Shown: positions 34,843-42,840 of the stretch, one piece after another
How the letters are laid out: each line of letters begins with the position of its first letter
How positions within the stretch are numbered: position 1 is the stretch's first letter
NCBI RefSeq assembly: GCF_900105725.1
Contig: NZ_FNLM01000036.1
Span: forward strand, 248,001-312,000
From: Gordonia westfalica
GTDB taxonomy: Bacteria > Actinomycetota > Actinomycetes > Mycobacteriales > Mycobacteriaceae
Direction of reading: 5' to 3'
Length of the DNA stretch: 64,000 nucleotides
Notes under the pieces: generated by a model
The model's input: the letters and a program-made list of their open reading frames with translations, nothing else
Told to the model about the DNA's origin: nothing
The model's database searches: none
Translations under genes and position numbers: made by a program

Positions 34843-36293
34843 GCCATCACCGCCGATACCTCGGTGAACTCGGCGATACCCACACTGCCGAGTTCGCGTC
34901 CGTAGCCGGAGTTCTTGACCCCACCGAAGGGGACGGTGGGCCGTTCGCGGGTACGCACCCCGTTGATCTTGACCTGGCCGACCTCGAGGTGTGTCGCGAC
35001 TTCGACCGCGTGATCCCGGTCTGCGGACCACACCTCGGCGGACAGGCCGTACTGGCTGTCGTTGGCCACCTCGATCGCCTCGGCCACATCGCGGTAATAC
35101 TGCACCACCAGGACCGGTCCGAAGATCTCCTCGCGCACCGCGGACGCGGAGCGGTCGAGATCACCGAAGACGATCGGGGCCACGAAGCAGCGGGAGTTGC
35201 CTATGCCGAGTTGCTCTCCGGTACCGGCGATCACGCGACCACCGTCGTGCCGGGCGAGATCGATGTGGTCCAGAACTCGGCGGGCGTGCGCGGCTGATGC
35301 CAGCGGACCATGGGTGGTCTCGGGTGCTGTCGGGTCGCCGAACACGAGTTCGGCGAGCGCATCGCCGATCAGCTGCTCGATGCGGTCGGCATGCGCGGCG
35401 GGGAGCACGAGTCGTGTGGTCGCGTTGCAGGCCTGGCCGGAGTTGACCAGCCCGGAGGCCAGGATCCTCGGGACGACGGCGTCGAGGTCGGCGTCGGGCA
35501 GCACCACGGCGGGTGACTTGCCGCCGAGTTCGAGCGTGGTCCGGGCCAGTGACTCTGCGGCCGCCGCAGCGACCGCTTTTCCGCCGCGGACGCTACCGGT
35601 GAACGACACATGGGTGATGTCCGGGTGTGACGACAACGCCTGCCCGGTCTCTGGTCCCGTGCCGTTCACGATGGCGAATGCGCCTGCGGGAAGCCCGGCT
35701 TCGAGGAAGCACCGACGGACCAGTGCGGCATCGAAGGGCGTCGCCTCGGAGGGCTTGAGCACCACGGTGCAGCCGGCGGCGAAGGCGGCGGCGACCTTGG
35801 CGATGATCTGATGTACGGGCATGTTCCACGGTGTGATCGCCGCGACGACGCCGCCGGCAACGCGGCGCACGATCGCGCCGTCCACGGTCTGCTCCCAGGG
35901 AAAGCGCTCGGCAGCGTCTGCGGTGGCGCGCAGGACCGATGCAGGCAGCACTTGCTGGGTGGCGGTGGACAGAGCGGTCGGCATTCCCATCTCGGAGGTC
36001 ACGGTCGCCGCGATCCGGTGACCATGGTGATCGATCAGATCCGCGGTCGCACGCAACACCGTTGCCCGATGCGCCGCGCTGGTCCGGGACCATGACGGCA
36101 GGGCGGCCACGGCTGCGGCGACGGCCTCGTCGACGATGGCACCACCGGCCTCATGGGTCGTACCGATCGCGCGGTCGGTGAACGGGTTGATCACCGGGAT
36201 CGGTGCGCCATCGGCGATGACGCGGTCCTCGATCAGGGCCGCGGGACCCGCTCCGACGCCGGCGGGTGTCTCCAGCTCGCCGATAGCGCTCAT
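34839..36293 (-). CDS. Aldehyde dehydrogenase
   Basis: A 484-residue NAD(P)-dependent enzyme: ITPWNMPVHQIIAKVAAAFAAGCTVVLKPSE, FTGSVRGGKAV, the general base in LELGGKSPA, the nucleophile Cys289 in NSGQACNATTRL, EEIFGPVL, and PFGGVKNSGYGRELG near the end. It oxidises an aldehyde to a carboxylate, probably the product of the neighbouring alcohol dehydrogenase. ATG 36293 overlaps the P450 stop (ATGA); the frame is open further upstream, but that part is in antiphase with the P450 gene and is not coding. Confidence 0.9.
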   Translation of the reverse strand: MSAIGELETPAGVGAGPAALIEDRVIADGAPIPVINPFTDRAIGTTHEAGGAIVDEAVAAAVAALPSWSRTSAAHRATVLRATADLIDHHGHRIAATVTSEMGMPTALSTATQQVLPASVLRATADAAERFPWEQTVDGAIVRRVAGGVVAAITPWNMPVHQIIAKVAAAFAAGCTVVLKPSEATPFDAALVRRCFLEAGLPAGAFAIVNGTGPETGQALSSHPDITHVSFTGSVRGGKAVAAAAAESLARTTLELGGKSPAVVLPDADLDAVVPRILASGLVNSGQACNATTRLVLPAAHADRIEQLIGDALAELVFGDPTAPETTHGPLASAAHARRVLDHIDLARHDGGRVIAGTGEQLGIGNSRCFVAPIVFGDLDRSASAVREEIFGPVLVVQYYRDVAEAIEVANDSQYGLSAEVWSADRDHAVEVATHLEVGQVKINGVRTRERPTVPFGGVKNSGYGRELGSVGIAEFTEVSAVMA

Positions 36294-37489
36294 CGGGTTG
36301 CTTCGATCCGGACCGGGAGCGACTTGATGCCACGGAAGAAGTTGCTCTGCAATCGATTCGGCTGATCGAGCACCTTGATGTCCAGTCCGCGCTCGATGAC
36401 GCGGGTGAAGAACAGCCGTGCTTCCATCCGCGCGAGGTTCGAGCCGAGACAGGCATGCGCGCCCCACCCGAAGCCGACGTGCTCGTTGGGGAAGCGGTTG
36501 CCGACGAACGTCTCCGGGTTCTCGAAGGCGCGTTCGTCGCGATTTGCCGAGCAGAACCACATCACGACCTTGTCGCCCTGGCGGATGGTCTTGCCGTGCA
36601 TCTCGAGGTCGCGGGTTGCGGTGCGCCGCATGGAAAGGACCGGCGAGACCCAGCGAACCATCTCCTCGACGACCACCCGGATCTTGGCGGGGTTCTCACG
36701 CATGAAGTCCCACCACTGCGGATTCTCGGACAGGACGTTGACCCCGCCCGACAGCAGATTGCGCGTCGTCTCGTTGCCCGCGACCATCAGGATCAGGTAG
36801 TAGGCGTCGAGGTAGCCACGGCTGAGCGGTACACCGTCGAGTTCGGCCGCGGTCAGCACGCTGATCAGATCGTCGGCGGGGCATTCACGGCGGAGCTTCT
36901 CCAGCCCGCGGAAGTAGTCGAAGACCTCGTCACGCGCTTTCACCGCGGTTTCGGGTCCCTCGGAGTAGTCGGGATCCTCGCTGGCCATCTGGTTCGTCCA
37001 GCGCAACAGGTTCGGGCAGTCCTCGAGCGGTGCGCCGAGGAGGCGCCCGATCATCACCAGGGGGAGCTGCGCGGCGATGGATGCGACGAAGTCGACGTCA
37101 CCGGTGCCGGTGTGGGCATCGAGGAGTTCGTCGATGACGGCGGCGATGTCGCCTTCGAGCGACTTGAGCTTCACGGGCCGCACATGGGGGGTGACGATGC
37201 CGCGCAGCTTGCCGTGCTCGGGAGGGTCGACGTGGTGGATGCTGCGCGCACCCTCTCCTTCGGCGCGTCGACTGGCGATCTGGGTACCCTGCGTGACAGT
37301 GAAGTCTTCGGCGTTGGAGGCCACGGCCTTGATGTCCTCGTAGCGGGTCACCGACCAGAATCCCGGGCCATCGTGTTCGGCGTTCCAGTGCAGCGGGTCT
37401 GTGTCGCGCAGCTGTGCGAACAGCTCGTGGTCGACGCCCGCGGCGAAGGGGCTGAGATCCATCAAGTCGATGTTGTCAGCGATTGTCAT
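36290..37489 (-). CDS. Cytochrome P450 (class I, bacterial soluble type)
   Basis: A 399-residue soluble P450. The I-helix motif MVAGNETTRN gives the oxygen-activation groove, EEMVRWVSP is the ExxR helix, and FGWGAHACLG holds the haem ligand Cys347. HHVDPPEHGKLRGIV is the C-helix HxxxR. The overall pattern is that of the CYP124/CYP125/CYP142-like and CreJ-like actinobacterial enzymes that hydroxylate terminal or benzylic methyl groups. It is the first gene of a six-gene operon that also encodes its likely reductase, and is divergent from an acyl-CoA ligase across a 165-bp gap with two palindromes. Confidence 0.9.
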   Translation of the reverse strand: MTIADNIDLMDLSPFAAGVDHELFAQLRDTDPLHWNAEHDGPGFWSVTRYEDIKAVASNAEDFTVTQGTQIASRRAEGEGARSIHHVDPPEHGKLRGIVTPHVRPVKLKSLEGDIAAVIDELLDAHTGTGDVDFVASIAAQLPLVMIGRLLGAPLEDCPNLLRWTNQMASEDPDYSEGPETAVKARDEVFDYFRGLEKLRRECPADDLISVLTAAELDGVPLSRGYLDAYYLILMVAGNETTRNLLSGGVNVLSENPQWWDFMRENPAKIRVVVEEMVRWVSPVLSMRRTATRDLEMHGKTIRQGDKVVMWFCSANRDERAFENPETFVGNRFPNEHVGFGWGAHACLGSNLARMEARLFFTRVIERGLDIKVLDQPNRLQSNFFRGIKSLPVRIEATR

Positions 37490-37532
37490 GTCGTCTCCAA
37501 AGGACTCTGGTTTGTGACTGCACTTTCACTAA

Positions 37533-37547
37533 ACCATAGTCTATGGT
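37533..37547. promoter_or_regulatory. Perfect palindrome A in the P450/ligase divergent promoter
   Basis: ACCATAG-T-CTATGGT: 7-bp arms with a 1-bp centre, 44-58 bp upstream of the P450 start and 107 bp upstream of the ligase start. Confidence 0.7.
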
Positions 37548-37548
37548 G

Positions 37549-37565
37549 TGTTGTGAACCACAACA
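37549..37565. promoter_or_regulatory. Perfect palindrome B in the P450/ligase divergent promoter
   Basis: TGTTGTG-AAC-CACAACA: 7-bp arms with a 3-bp centre, starting 1 bp after palindrome A ends. Confidence 0.65.
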
Positions 37566-37654
37566 AGAGAAAAGTCCGAGGTTGCTCGCCTGCGATAACC
37601 GGCTGATCGTCCGGGGGTGAGCAATGCGACTTGCGATTCGCAATCAGGAGTGAC

Positions 37655-39226
37655 GTGTACCCACCGTCGACCGTGCGTGACCGCCCCGACGCCATCGCCT
37701 ATGTGATGGCGGGGTCGGGGGAGCGCATCACCTACGCCGAGCTCGATCGACGATCGAACCAGCTGGCTCGATTCTGGCAGTCGCGCGGCGTCGGCCCGGG
37801 CGGCTCGGTCGTGTTGGTGATGGAGAACAACCTGGCCTGGCCGGTGGCGGTGGCCGCCGGGATGCGCAGTGGCCTCTACGTGACGCCGGTGAACTGGCAC
37901 CTCAAGCCTGCCGAGTTGGCGGCACTCATCAGTGAGGACCGTCCGGCGGCGATAGTCACCAGCGTTGCGCTCGCCGAGCAGGTGGTCGCCGCGGTGGGCG
38001 GCACGACCGACGATCACCCGGTGATCGTGTGCGCCGACGGGGCGGTCGAGGGGTGTGTCGAGTGGGATACGGCCCTCGCCGATCAATCCACCGACCCACT
38101 GGAAACCGAGTTGCTTGGTGCGCGAGTGCTATACAGCGGCGGGACCACCGGGCGCCCGAAACGGTTCGCCCAGCCACTGCTCGGAGTACATCCCTCCGAG
38201 GCGCCGCGCCGACACTCCGGGCTGGTCGACAAGCTCGGGGTCGGTGCCGACTCTGTCCTGCTCTCCCCGGCACCCAACTATCACGCGGCGCCGTTCACGT
38301 TCCAACTGATCACCTTGGCTGCCGGCGGCACCGTGGTGTGCATGGAGAGGTTCGACGCCGCAGGGGCGATGAGGGCGATCGTCGACCACGGCGTCACCCA
38401 CTCACAGTGGGTGCCGACCATGCTGGTCCGCCTGCTGCGTCTACCGGATCGGGAATCCATCGCGCTCTCGCCCCGTCACCAGGTGGCCTTCACGTCCGGT
38501 GCCCCGTGCCCGCCGCACGTCAAGGCGGCGATCTTCGACTGGTGGGGGCCGATCCTCCACGAGTACTACGGAGCCTCCGAAGGCTATGGCCACACCTACA
38601 TCTCGCCGCTGGAGGCGCAGTCGCACCCCGGGTCGGTCGGCCGCCCCCTCGGCGCTGCCAGGGTGCACATCACCGACACCGACGGCGCCGACGTCGACCC
38701 CGGCGAACAGGGCACAGTCTGCTTCGAGGCCACCACCGGTTCCGGTGACGCCTCCCGTCCGGCACTTAAGCAGATGGGGGACATCGGGTACCTCGACGAC
38801 GAGGGTTTCCTCTATCTCGTCGGGCGTCGTGGCTTCATGATCATCTCGGGCGGGGTCAACATCTACCCCGAGGAGATCGAGACGGCCCTGATGGCTCACC
38901 CCGCCGTCGCCGACGTGGCGGTGGTCGGTGTCCCGGATGCCGAGTTCGGCGAGTCGGTCAAGGCGGTCGTCGAGGTGCGCCCCGGAGCGGTGGTCACCGA
39001 GGCCGAGTTGATCGACCACGCGCGCGAGCGCCTGGCGCACTTCAAGGCGCCCAGATCCGTCGAGTTCACCACGGACCTACCCCGCCTACCCACCGGCAAG
39101 CTCGACAAGCGCACACTGGTCGACCGCTTCGCCACCGCGGACGAGGGCGCCGGCCCCGGTCCGTCGAAGGTCCCCGATTCGCAACAGTTGCCCAGCCCGT
39201 CGACGTTTCAAGGAGAGAAAGTATGA
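37655..39226 (+). CDS. Acyl-CoA ligase
   Basis: A 523-residue ANL enzyme: phosphate loop LYSGGTTGRPKRF (SGG instead of the common TSG), HEYYGASEGYGHTYI, the hinge YLVGRRGFMIISGGVNIYPEEIE, and LPRLPTGKLDKRTLVDR with the catalytic lysine. It would activate the acid produced by the P450/dehydrogenase set. The GTG start at 37655 has AGGAG 4 nt before it; TTG 37631 is a poorer alternative. Its stop overlaps the ATG of the next gene (ATGA). Confidence 0.87.
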   Translation: MYPPSTVRDRPDAIAYVMAGSGERITYAELDRRSNQLARFWQSRGVGPGGSVVLVMENNLAWPVAVAAGMRSGLYVTPVNWHLKPAELAALISEDRPAAIVTSVALAEQVVAAVGGTTDDHPVIVCADGAVEGCVEWDTALADQSTDPLETELLGARVLYSGGTTGRPKRFAQPLLGVHPSEAPRRHSGLVDKLGVGADSVLLSPAPNYHAAPFTFQLITLAAGGTVVCMERFDAAGAMRAIVDHGVTHSQWVPTMLVRLLRLPDRESIALSPRHQVAFTSGAPCPPHVKAAIFDWWGPILHEYYGASEGYGHTYISPLEAQSHPGSVGRPLGAARVHITDTDGADVDPGEQGTVCFEATTGSGDASRPALKQMGDIGYLDDEGFLYLVGRRGFMIISGGVNIYPEEIETALMAHPAVADVAVVGVPDAEFGESVKAVVEVRPGAVVTEAELIDHARERLAHFKAPRSVEFTTDLPRLPTGKLDKRTLVDRFATADEGAGPGPSKVPDSQQLPSPSTFQGEKV

Positions 39227-39852
39227 CGACTAAGACCTCAACCGCCGAATTCGATGTGCTGCACGCCCTCAAGGTGAAAGGACTCGCCAGTGACGAGGCC
39301 TTGGCTGCGCTGACGGGTCTGGCCTCCGACACGTTGACCGCGACGGTCGATGCGCTCCGGGAATCGGGCTTCGTCCTGCGCCGTGAGGGCGGACGCATCT
39401 CCGGCACGATGATCACTCCGGCAGGCCGCGAGGAGTACGAGCGGTTGGCCGCGGAGTTCGTGCTCGGTGATTCCGAGCGTGTGGCAGTGGGTACGTTCCA
39501 CGAAGCCTTCGGACCGATCAACGGCGATTTCAAGAGAATCTGCTCCGCGTGGCAGGTTCGTCCGGACGAAACGCCCAACGATCACACTGATCCCGACTAC
39601 GACGCATCTGTCGTCGCCGAGTTGGGCGAGGTTCACGAGCGGGTCTCCGCTGCGCTGGATGCGGTCGGCGCCGACATTCCCCGGTTGGGTCGGTACAGCG
39701 CCCGACTGTCGGTCGCACTGCAGAAGGTGCGCGACGGTGACACCGCGGCGTTCGCCCGTCCGATGTACGACAGCTACCACGACATCTGGATGGAGTTGCA
39801 CCAAGACCTGCTGCTGACGTCGGGCCGCGAGCGCGGCGCCGGTGACGAGTGA
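39223..39852 (+). CDS. Winged-helix/helical protein of unknown function, coupled to the ligase
   Basis: A 209-residue protein. Residues about 1-75 look like a winged helix (FDVLHALKVKGLASDEALAALTGLASDTLTATVDALRESGFVLRREGGRISGTMITPAGREEYERL). The remainder is helical with conserved-looking charged stretches (HERVSAALDAVGADIPRLGRYSARLSVALQKV) and ends MYDSYHDIWMELHQDLLLTSGRERG. No known enzymatic motif. It may be a regulator or an accessory subunit of the phosphotransferase encoded nearby. Translation is coupled to the ligase, and a strong terminator follows. Confidence 0.7.
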   Translation: MTTKTSTAEFDVLHALKVKGLASDEALAALTGLASDTLTATVDALRESGFVLRREGGRISGTMITPAGREEYERLAAEFVLGDSERVAVGTFHEAFGPINGDFKRICSAWQVRPDETPNDHTDPDYDASVVAELGEVHERVSAALDAVGADIPRLGRYSARLSVALQKVRDGDTAAFARPMYDSYHDIWMELHQDLLLTSGRERGAGDE

Positions 39853-39890
39853 GAACTCGGTCCGGCAGCAGCGACTGAGCTCCATATCGA

Positions 39891-39925
39891 TTGAGCCGCC
39901 CGTCACCTGGTGACGGGCGGCTCAA
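39891..39925. terminator. Bidirectional terminator hairpin
   Basis: Perfect inverted repeat with 17-nt arms (39891-39907 and 39909-39925; the effective loop is about 5 nt) between the convergent ends at 39852 and 39952. Confidence 0.85.
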
Positions 39926-39951
39926 CCGGTGTACAGGTTTGCTCGGCGCTG

Positions 39952-40740
39952 TCAGGCGAGTCGCGTCAGACCCAGTGCGTCGTCCAATCGCTCTGCTGCG
40001 TCCGCGTCGCGAAGGGGCTCGGTGTCCGCGTCGACTCCGCGCAACGCCGACACCGAGACGAATCCGTCGGCCACGGCGGCACTGTCGGTGCCCTCGCGGA
40101 AGCCGGCATCTCGCAGCACCCGGTTGATCAGCAGTGCGTTCTCGGTGCGTGAGAGTCGAAGGGAGAACATGCTCCTGGCGGCGAGCGAGGTCATCCGGAT
40201 ACCACGGAGATCGGCGAAGTCGACGTCAGGAACATTGACGTTCAACGTCATTCGCGGGGCGTTGGAATCGGCGATCCACCCGACGATGCGCTCGGTCACC
40301 GCCGCGGCGGTGTCGTAACGGCTACGCGGGGCGAAGCCGCAACTGACCGCGATGCCCCCGACTCCGGCCACGCGCGCGGCGAGGACGGCCCCGACCGTGC
40401 TCGAGAACAGGATCGAGCGTCCGGTGTTGTGGCCCTCGTTGATGCCGCTGACCACGAGCTCAGGCGGCGGTCCGAACGCGCCCGAGCAGAACGCGATCGT
40501 CGTCAATGCCGGCGGACAGTCCAACGCGAACACCGGGGTGTCACCGAGTTCGGCGAGCCGGTGCTCGGTCGTGGGAATCAGCGCGCCGTCCTCGATGGTG
40601 CCCAACGAACTGCCACTGCCGCTGCGCTCTGAACTAGGTGCGCCGACGACCACCTCGTGTCCCGCCGTGATGAGCGCCGACGCGACCGCGATCAACCCAT
40701 CGGCGTCGTATCCGTCGTCGTTGGTGACCAGCACTCGCAT
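39952..40740 (-). CDS. SurE-family phosphatase
   Basis: A 262-residue SurE-fold metal-dependent phosphomonoesterase: VTNDDGYDADGL (metal-binding DD) at the start and VSGINEGHNTGRSILFSSTVGAV in the middle. SurE proteins dephosphorylate nucleotides and other phosphate esters. The usual stationary-phase neighbours (pcm, rpoS) are absent. It lies instead between the ligase unit and the PEP-utiliser-like gene, so it may remove a phosphate tag from a pathway intermediate, as CreD does in the p-cresol system. It is divergent from the gene at 41013. Confidence 0.85.
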   Translation of the reverse strand: MRVLVTNDDGYDADGLIAVASALITAGHEVVVGAPSSERSGSGSSLGTIEDGALIPTTEHRLAELGDTPVFALDCPPALTTIAFCSGAFGPPPELVVSGINEGHNTGRSILFSSTVGAVLAARVAGVGGIAVSCGFAPRSRYDTAAAVTERIVGWIADSNAPRMTLNVNVPDVDFADLRGIRMTSLAARSMFSLRLSRTENALLINRVLRDAGFREGTDSAAVADGFVSVSALRGVDADTEPLRDADAAERLDDALGLTRLA

Positions 40741-40880
40741 CAGACTTCTCCTCTCGGCAGCCTGTCATCGCCGGCGTGCCTGCCGTAAATAGTGACTCAC
40801 TCATCACATCTGTGTCCAGTAGGGACGGAGTGGACGGACGAAATCGCGTGTTTAGACGGGCGACAAGCAGTCACGAGTGG

Positions 40881-40917
40881 TTGACAACGTGAGTGGTGTC
40901 ACAGAATAATGTGACAC
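40881..40917 (+). promoter_or_regulatory. Promoter with overlapping inverted repeat
   Basis: TTGACA at 40881-40886 and an AT-rich AATAAT at 40905-40910 fit -35/-10 with an 18-bp spacer. The -10 region lies inside the inverted repeat GTGTCAC (40896-40902) - N8 - GTGACAC (40911-40917), a good place for a repressor. A smaller repeat AGTGA-C-TCACT lies at 40791-40801, nearer the SurE gene. The rest of 40741-41012 shows no gene. Confidence 0.6.
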
Positions 40918-41012
40918 AGCGTTCGCTAACCGCCAAGTCGGCGGTGCGATGCCGGAAGCGGTTCGAGGATTCGGCCGCTGGCCCAAGACGAAACGGAAGG
41001 ACGCCCGGACAC

Positions 41013-42746
41013 ATGACTGCCTGGCCGATCTCGAACGAGACCTCGAAAGTTTTCCCGCTGTACTCCCGCGCCAATGTCGGTGAGATCTTCCCGGACCCGA
41101 TCACCCCGCTGAACGCTTCCCTCGGGTTCCAGCACACTCTCGAACCCGGATGGCGCGATGCGTTCATCGCGTGCGGGGTGTGGGACGACGACCTCTACGA
41201 CGACTCGGTCGACTTCAACATCCTTCCGGCCTTCGGGAGCTACCTCTACATCAACATGTCCCTGATGCGCCTGTTCGGTGTGCGGGTACCGGGCATGGGT
41301 GCCGAGGCGGTCGACCTGCAGTACTTCGGCGACATGCCGGGCATCCCGAGCTACGAGAGTGAGAAGCGGGACTTCGACCAGAGCCCCGAGTACGAGGCCA
41401 AGGCCGGCGCGTGGCTCGCCGAGCAGGTTCTCGGCGCGACCGACCTCGCCGCCTACGACGCCGATCGCGACGAGGTCGACGAGATCCGTCGAAATCGGCC
41501 GGACATGAGCACGCTGTCCGACGCCGAGCTGGTCGAGCGGATGAAGTCGTTCGAGACCCTCTTGCGTCGACTCTTCAAGCATCACATCGAGGCGAGCCTG
41601 AAGTCCGGTGTCGGGCTCGGTGCCATCGCACAGCTGGCCGAGGCGGTCGGTAAGCCGGAACAGTCCCTCACCCTCGTCGCGGGACTCGGCAACGTCGATT
41701 CCGCCGGCCCCTCGCTGCGTATGTGGGATCTCAGCCGTCGGGCTCAGCATCCGGACGTCGCGGCTCTGTTCGACGCAGGCACCAAGGGCCTCTACGCGAA
41801 GCTCAGGGCTTCCGAGTCGGCCGCGGTCGCGGAGTTCACCGCCGAGCTCGACACGTTCCTCGCCGACTGGGATTTCCGTGGCCCCGCCGAGTGGGAGATC
41901 CGAGCCATCACCTGGGGTGTCGACCCGGACCTGGCCCTTGCAACCATCGATCGAATGCGCGATGTCTCGGATGACGAAGCGCCGGAGGCGAAGTCCGCCG
42001 AGCGCGCCGCGCAACGCGATGCTGCAGCAGCGGCGATCCGCGAGATCCTGGCCGCCGACGCGGAAGCCTCCGCGCAGTTCGAGGCGGTTCTCAATGCGTC
42101 CGCGTTGTGGATGCGAGGCCGCGAACGAGGCCGAACCACCGCTGCCATGCTCATCCACGAGCTCCGTCTACCGGCTCTCGAACTCGGTCGTCGCTTCGCG
42201 GACAAGGGCGCGATCGACACGTCCCGCCAGATCTTCATGGTGTTCGCCGATGAACTGCCGGACTTCCTCGTCAACCCGGAGTCCTACCGGGAGACCCTCG
42301 TGGAGCGGGAGAAGGTCTACCTCGAACTCTTCGACCGCACACCACCGTTCGTCGTCGACGGGACCCCGCCGCCGATCAGTGAATGGCCGCTGCGGTCGGA
42401 ATCGAGTGTCGCAACTGCATCCAGCGGTGACACCATCACCGGCGTCCCGGCCTGCGGAGGCGTTGCACGCGGCCGTGCCCGGGTTCTCACGAATCCCGAC
42501 GACCCCTCGGCCCTCGAGCCGGGTGACATCCTCGTCGCGCCGATCACCGATCCGTCTTGGACGCCGTTGTTCGTCGCCGCCGCTGCGGTCGTAGTCGACG
42601 TGGGTGCGCCCTTCTCGCACGCGGCGATCGTCAGCCGTGAACTGGGAATCCCCTGCGTCGTGTCGGCCACCGAAGCCACCCGGCGGATCACTGACGGAGC
42701 CATGGTCGAGGTCGACGGCACCTCCGGCACGGTCACTCTTCTCTGA
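41013..42746 (+). CDS. PEP-utilising-type phosphotransferase subunit with C-terminal phosphohistidine domain
   Basis: A 577-residue protein. Residues about 1-470 have no ATP-grasp motifs and look like the substrate-binding/linker region found in rifampin phosphotransferase and phenylphosphate synthase subunit 1. The C-terminal swivelling domain (about 490-577) is clear: GVARGRARVL, ILVAPITDPSWTPLF and the phosphorylatable His536 in GAPFSHAAIVSRELGIPCVVS. It probably receives phosphate from the ATP-grasp protein at 32520-34004 and transfers it to a small hydroxylated substrate. ATG 41013 has AAGGA 11 nt upstream; the frame is open back to 40893, but that overlaps the promoter. Confidence 0.8.
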   Translation: MTAWPISNETSKVFPLYSRANVGEIFPDPITPLNASLGFQHTLEPGWRDAFIACGVWDDDLYDDSVDFNILPAFGSYLYINMSLMRLFGVRVPGMGAEAVDLQYFGDMPGIPSYESEKRDFDQSPEYEAKAGAWLAEQVLGATDLAAYDADRDEVDEIRRNRPDMSTLSDAELVERMKSFETLLRRLFKHHIEASLKSGVGLGAIAQLAEAVGKPEQSLTLVAGLGNVDSAGPSLRMWDLSRRAQHPDVAALFDAGTKGLYAKLRASESAAVAEFTAELDTFLADWDFRGPAEWEIRAITWGVDPDLALATIDRMRDVSDDEAPEAKSAERAAQRDAAAAAIREILAADAEASAQFEAVLNASALWMRGRERGRTTAAMLIHELRLPALELGRRFADKGAIDTSRQIFMVFADELPDFLVNPESYRETLVEREKVYLELFDRTPPFVVDGTPPPISEWPLRSESSVATASSGDTITGVPACGGVARGRARVLTNPDDPSALEPGDILVAPITDPSWTPLFVAAAAVVVDVGAPFSHAAIVSRELGIPCVVSATEATRRITDGAMVEVDGTSGTVTLL

Positions 42747-42768
42747 CCGGACTCGGCGCCCCCGAACC

Positions 42769-42806
42769 CGGGCGGCCCCGACGGACATTTCCGTCGGGGC
42801 CGCCCG
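42769..42806. terminator. Bidirectional terminator hairpin
   Basis: Perfect 17-bp stem (42769-42785 with 42790-42806) and a CATT loop, between the convergent ends at 42746 and 42841. Confidence 0.85.
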
Positions 42807-42840
42807 TCCATCTGATCCGGGTTCGTTCGTCGGCTGATCG

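Noticed and set aside
39952..40740. Ordinary stationary-phase SurE
   Set aside because: The usual neighbours (pcm, rpoS type) are absent and it lies within the P450/phosphotransferase cluster; a pathway phosphatase role is preferred though not proven.
41013..42746. Rifampin phosphotransferase
   Set aside because: The C-terminal domain is similar, but the ATP-grasp domain is not in the same protein and the neighbours are P450 catabolic genes.
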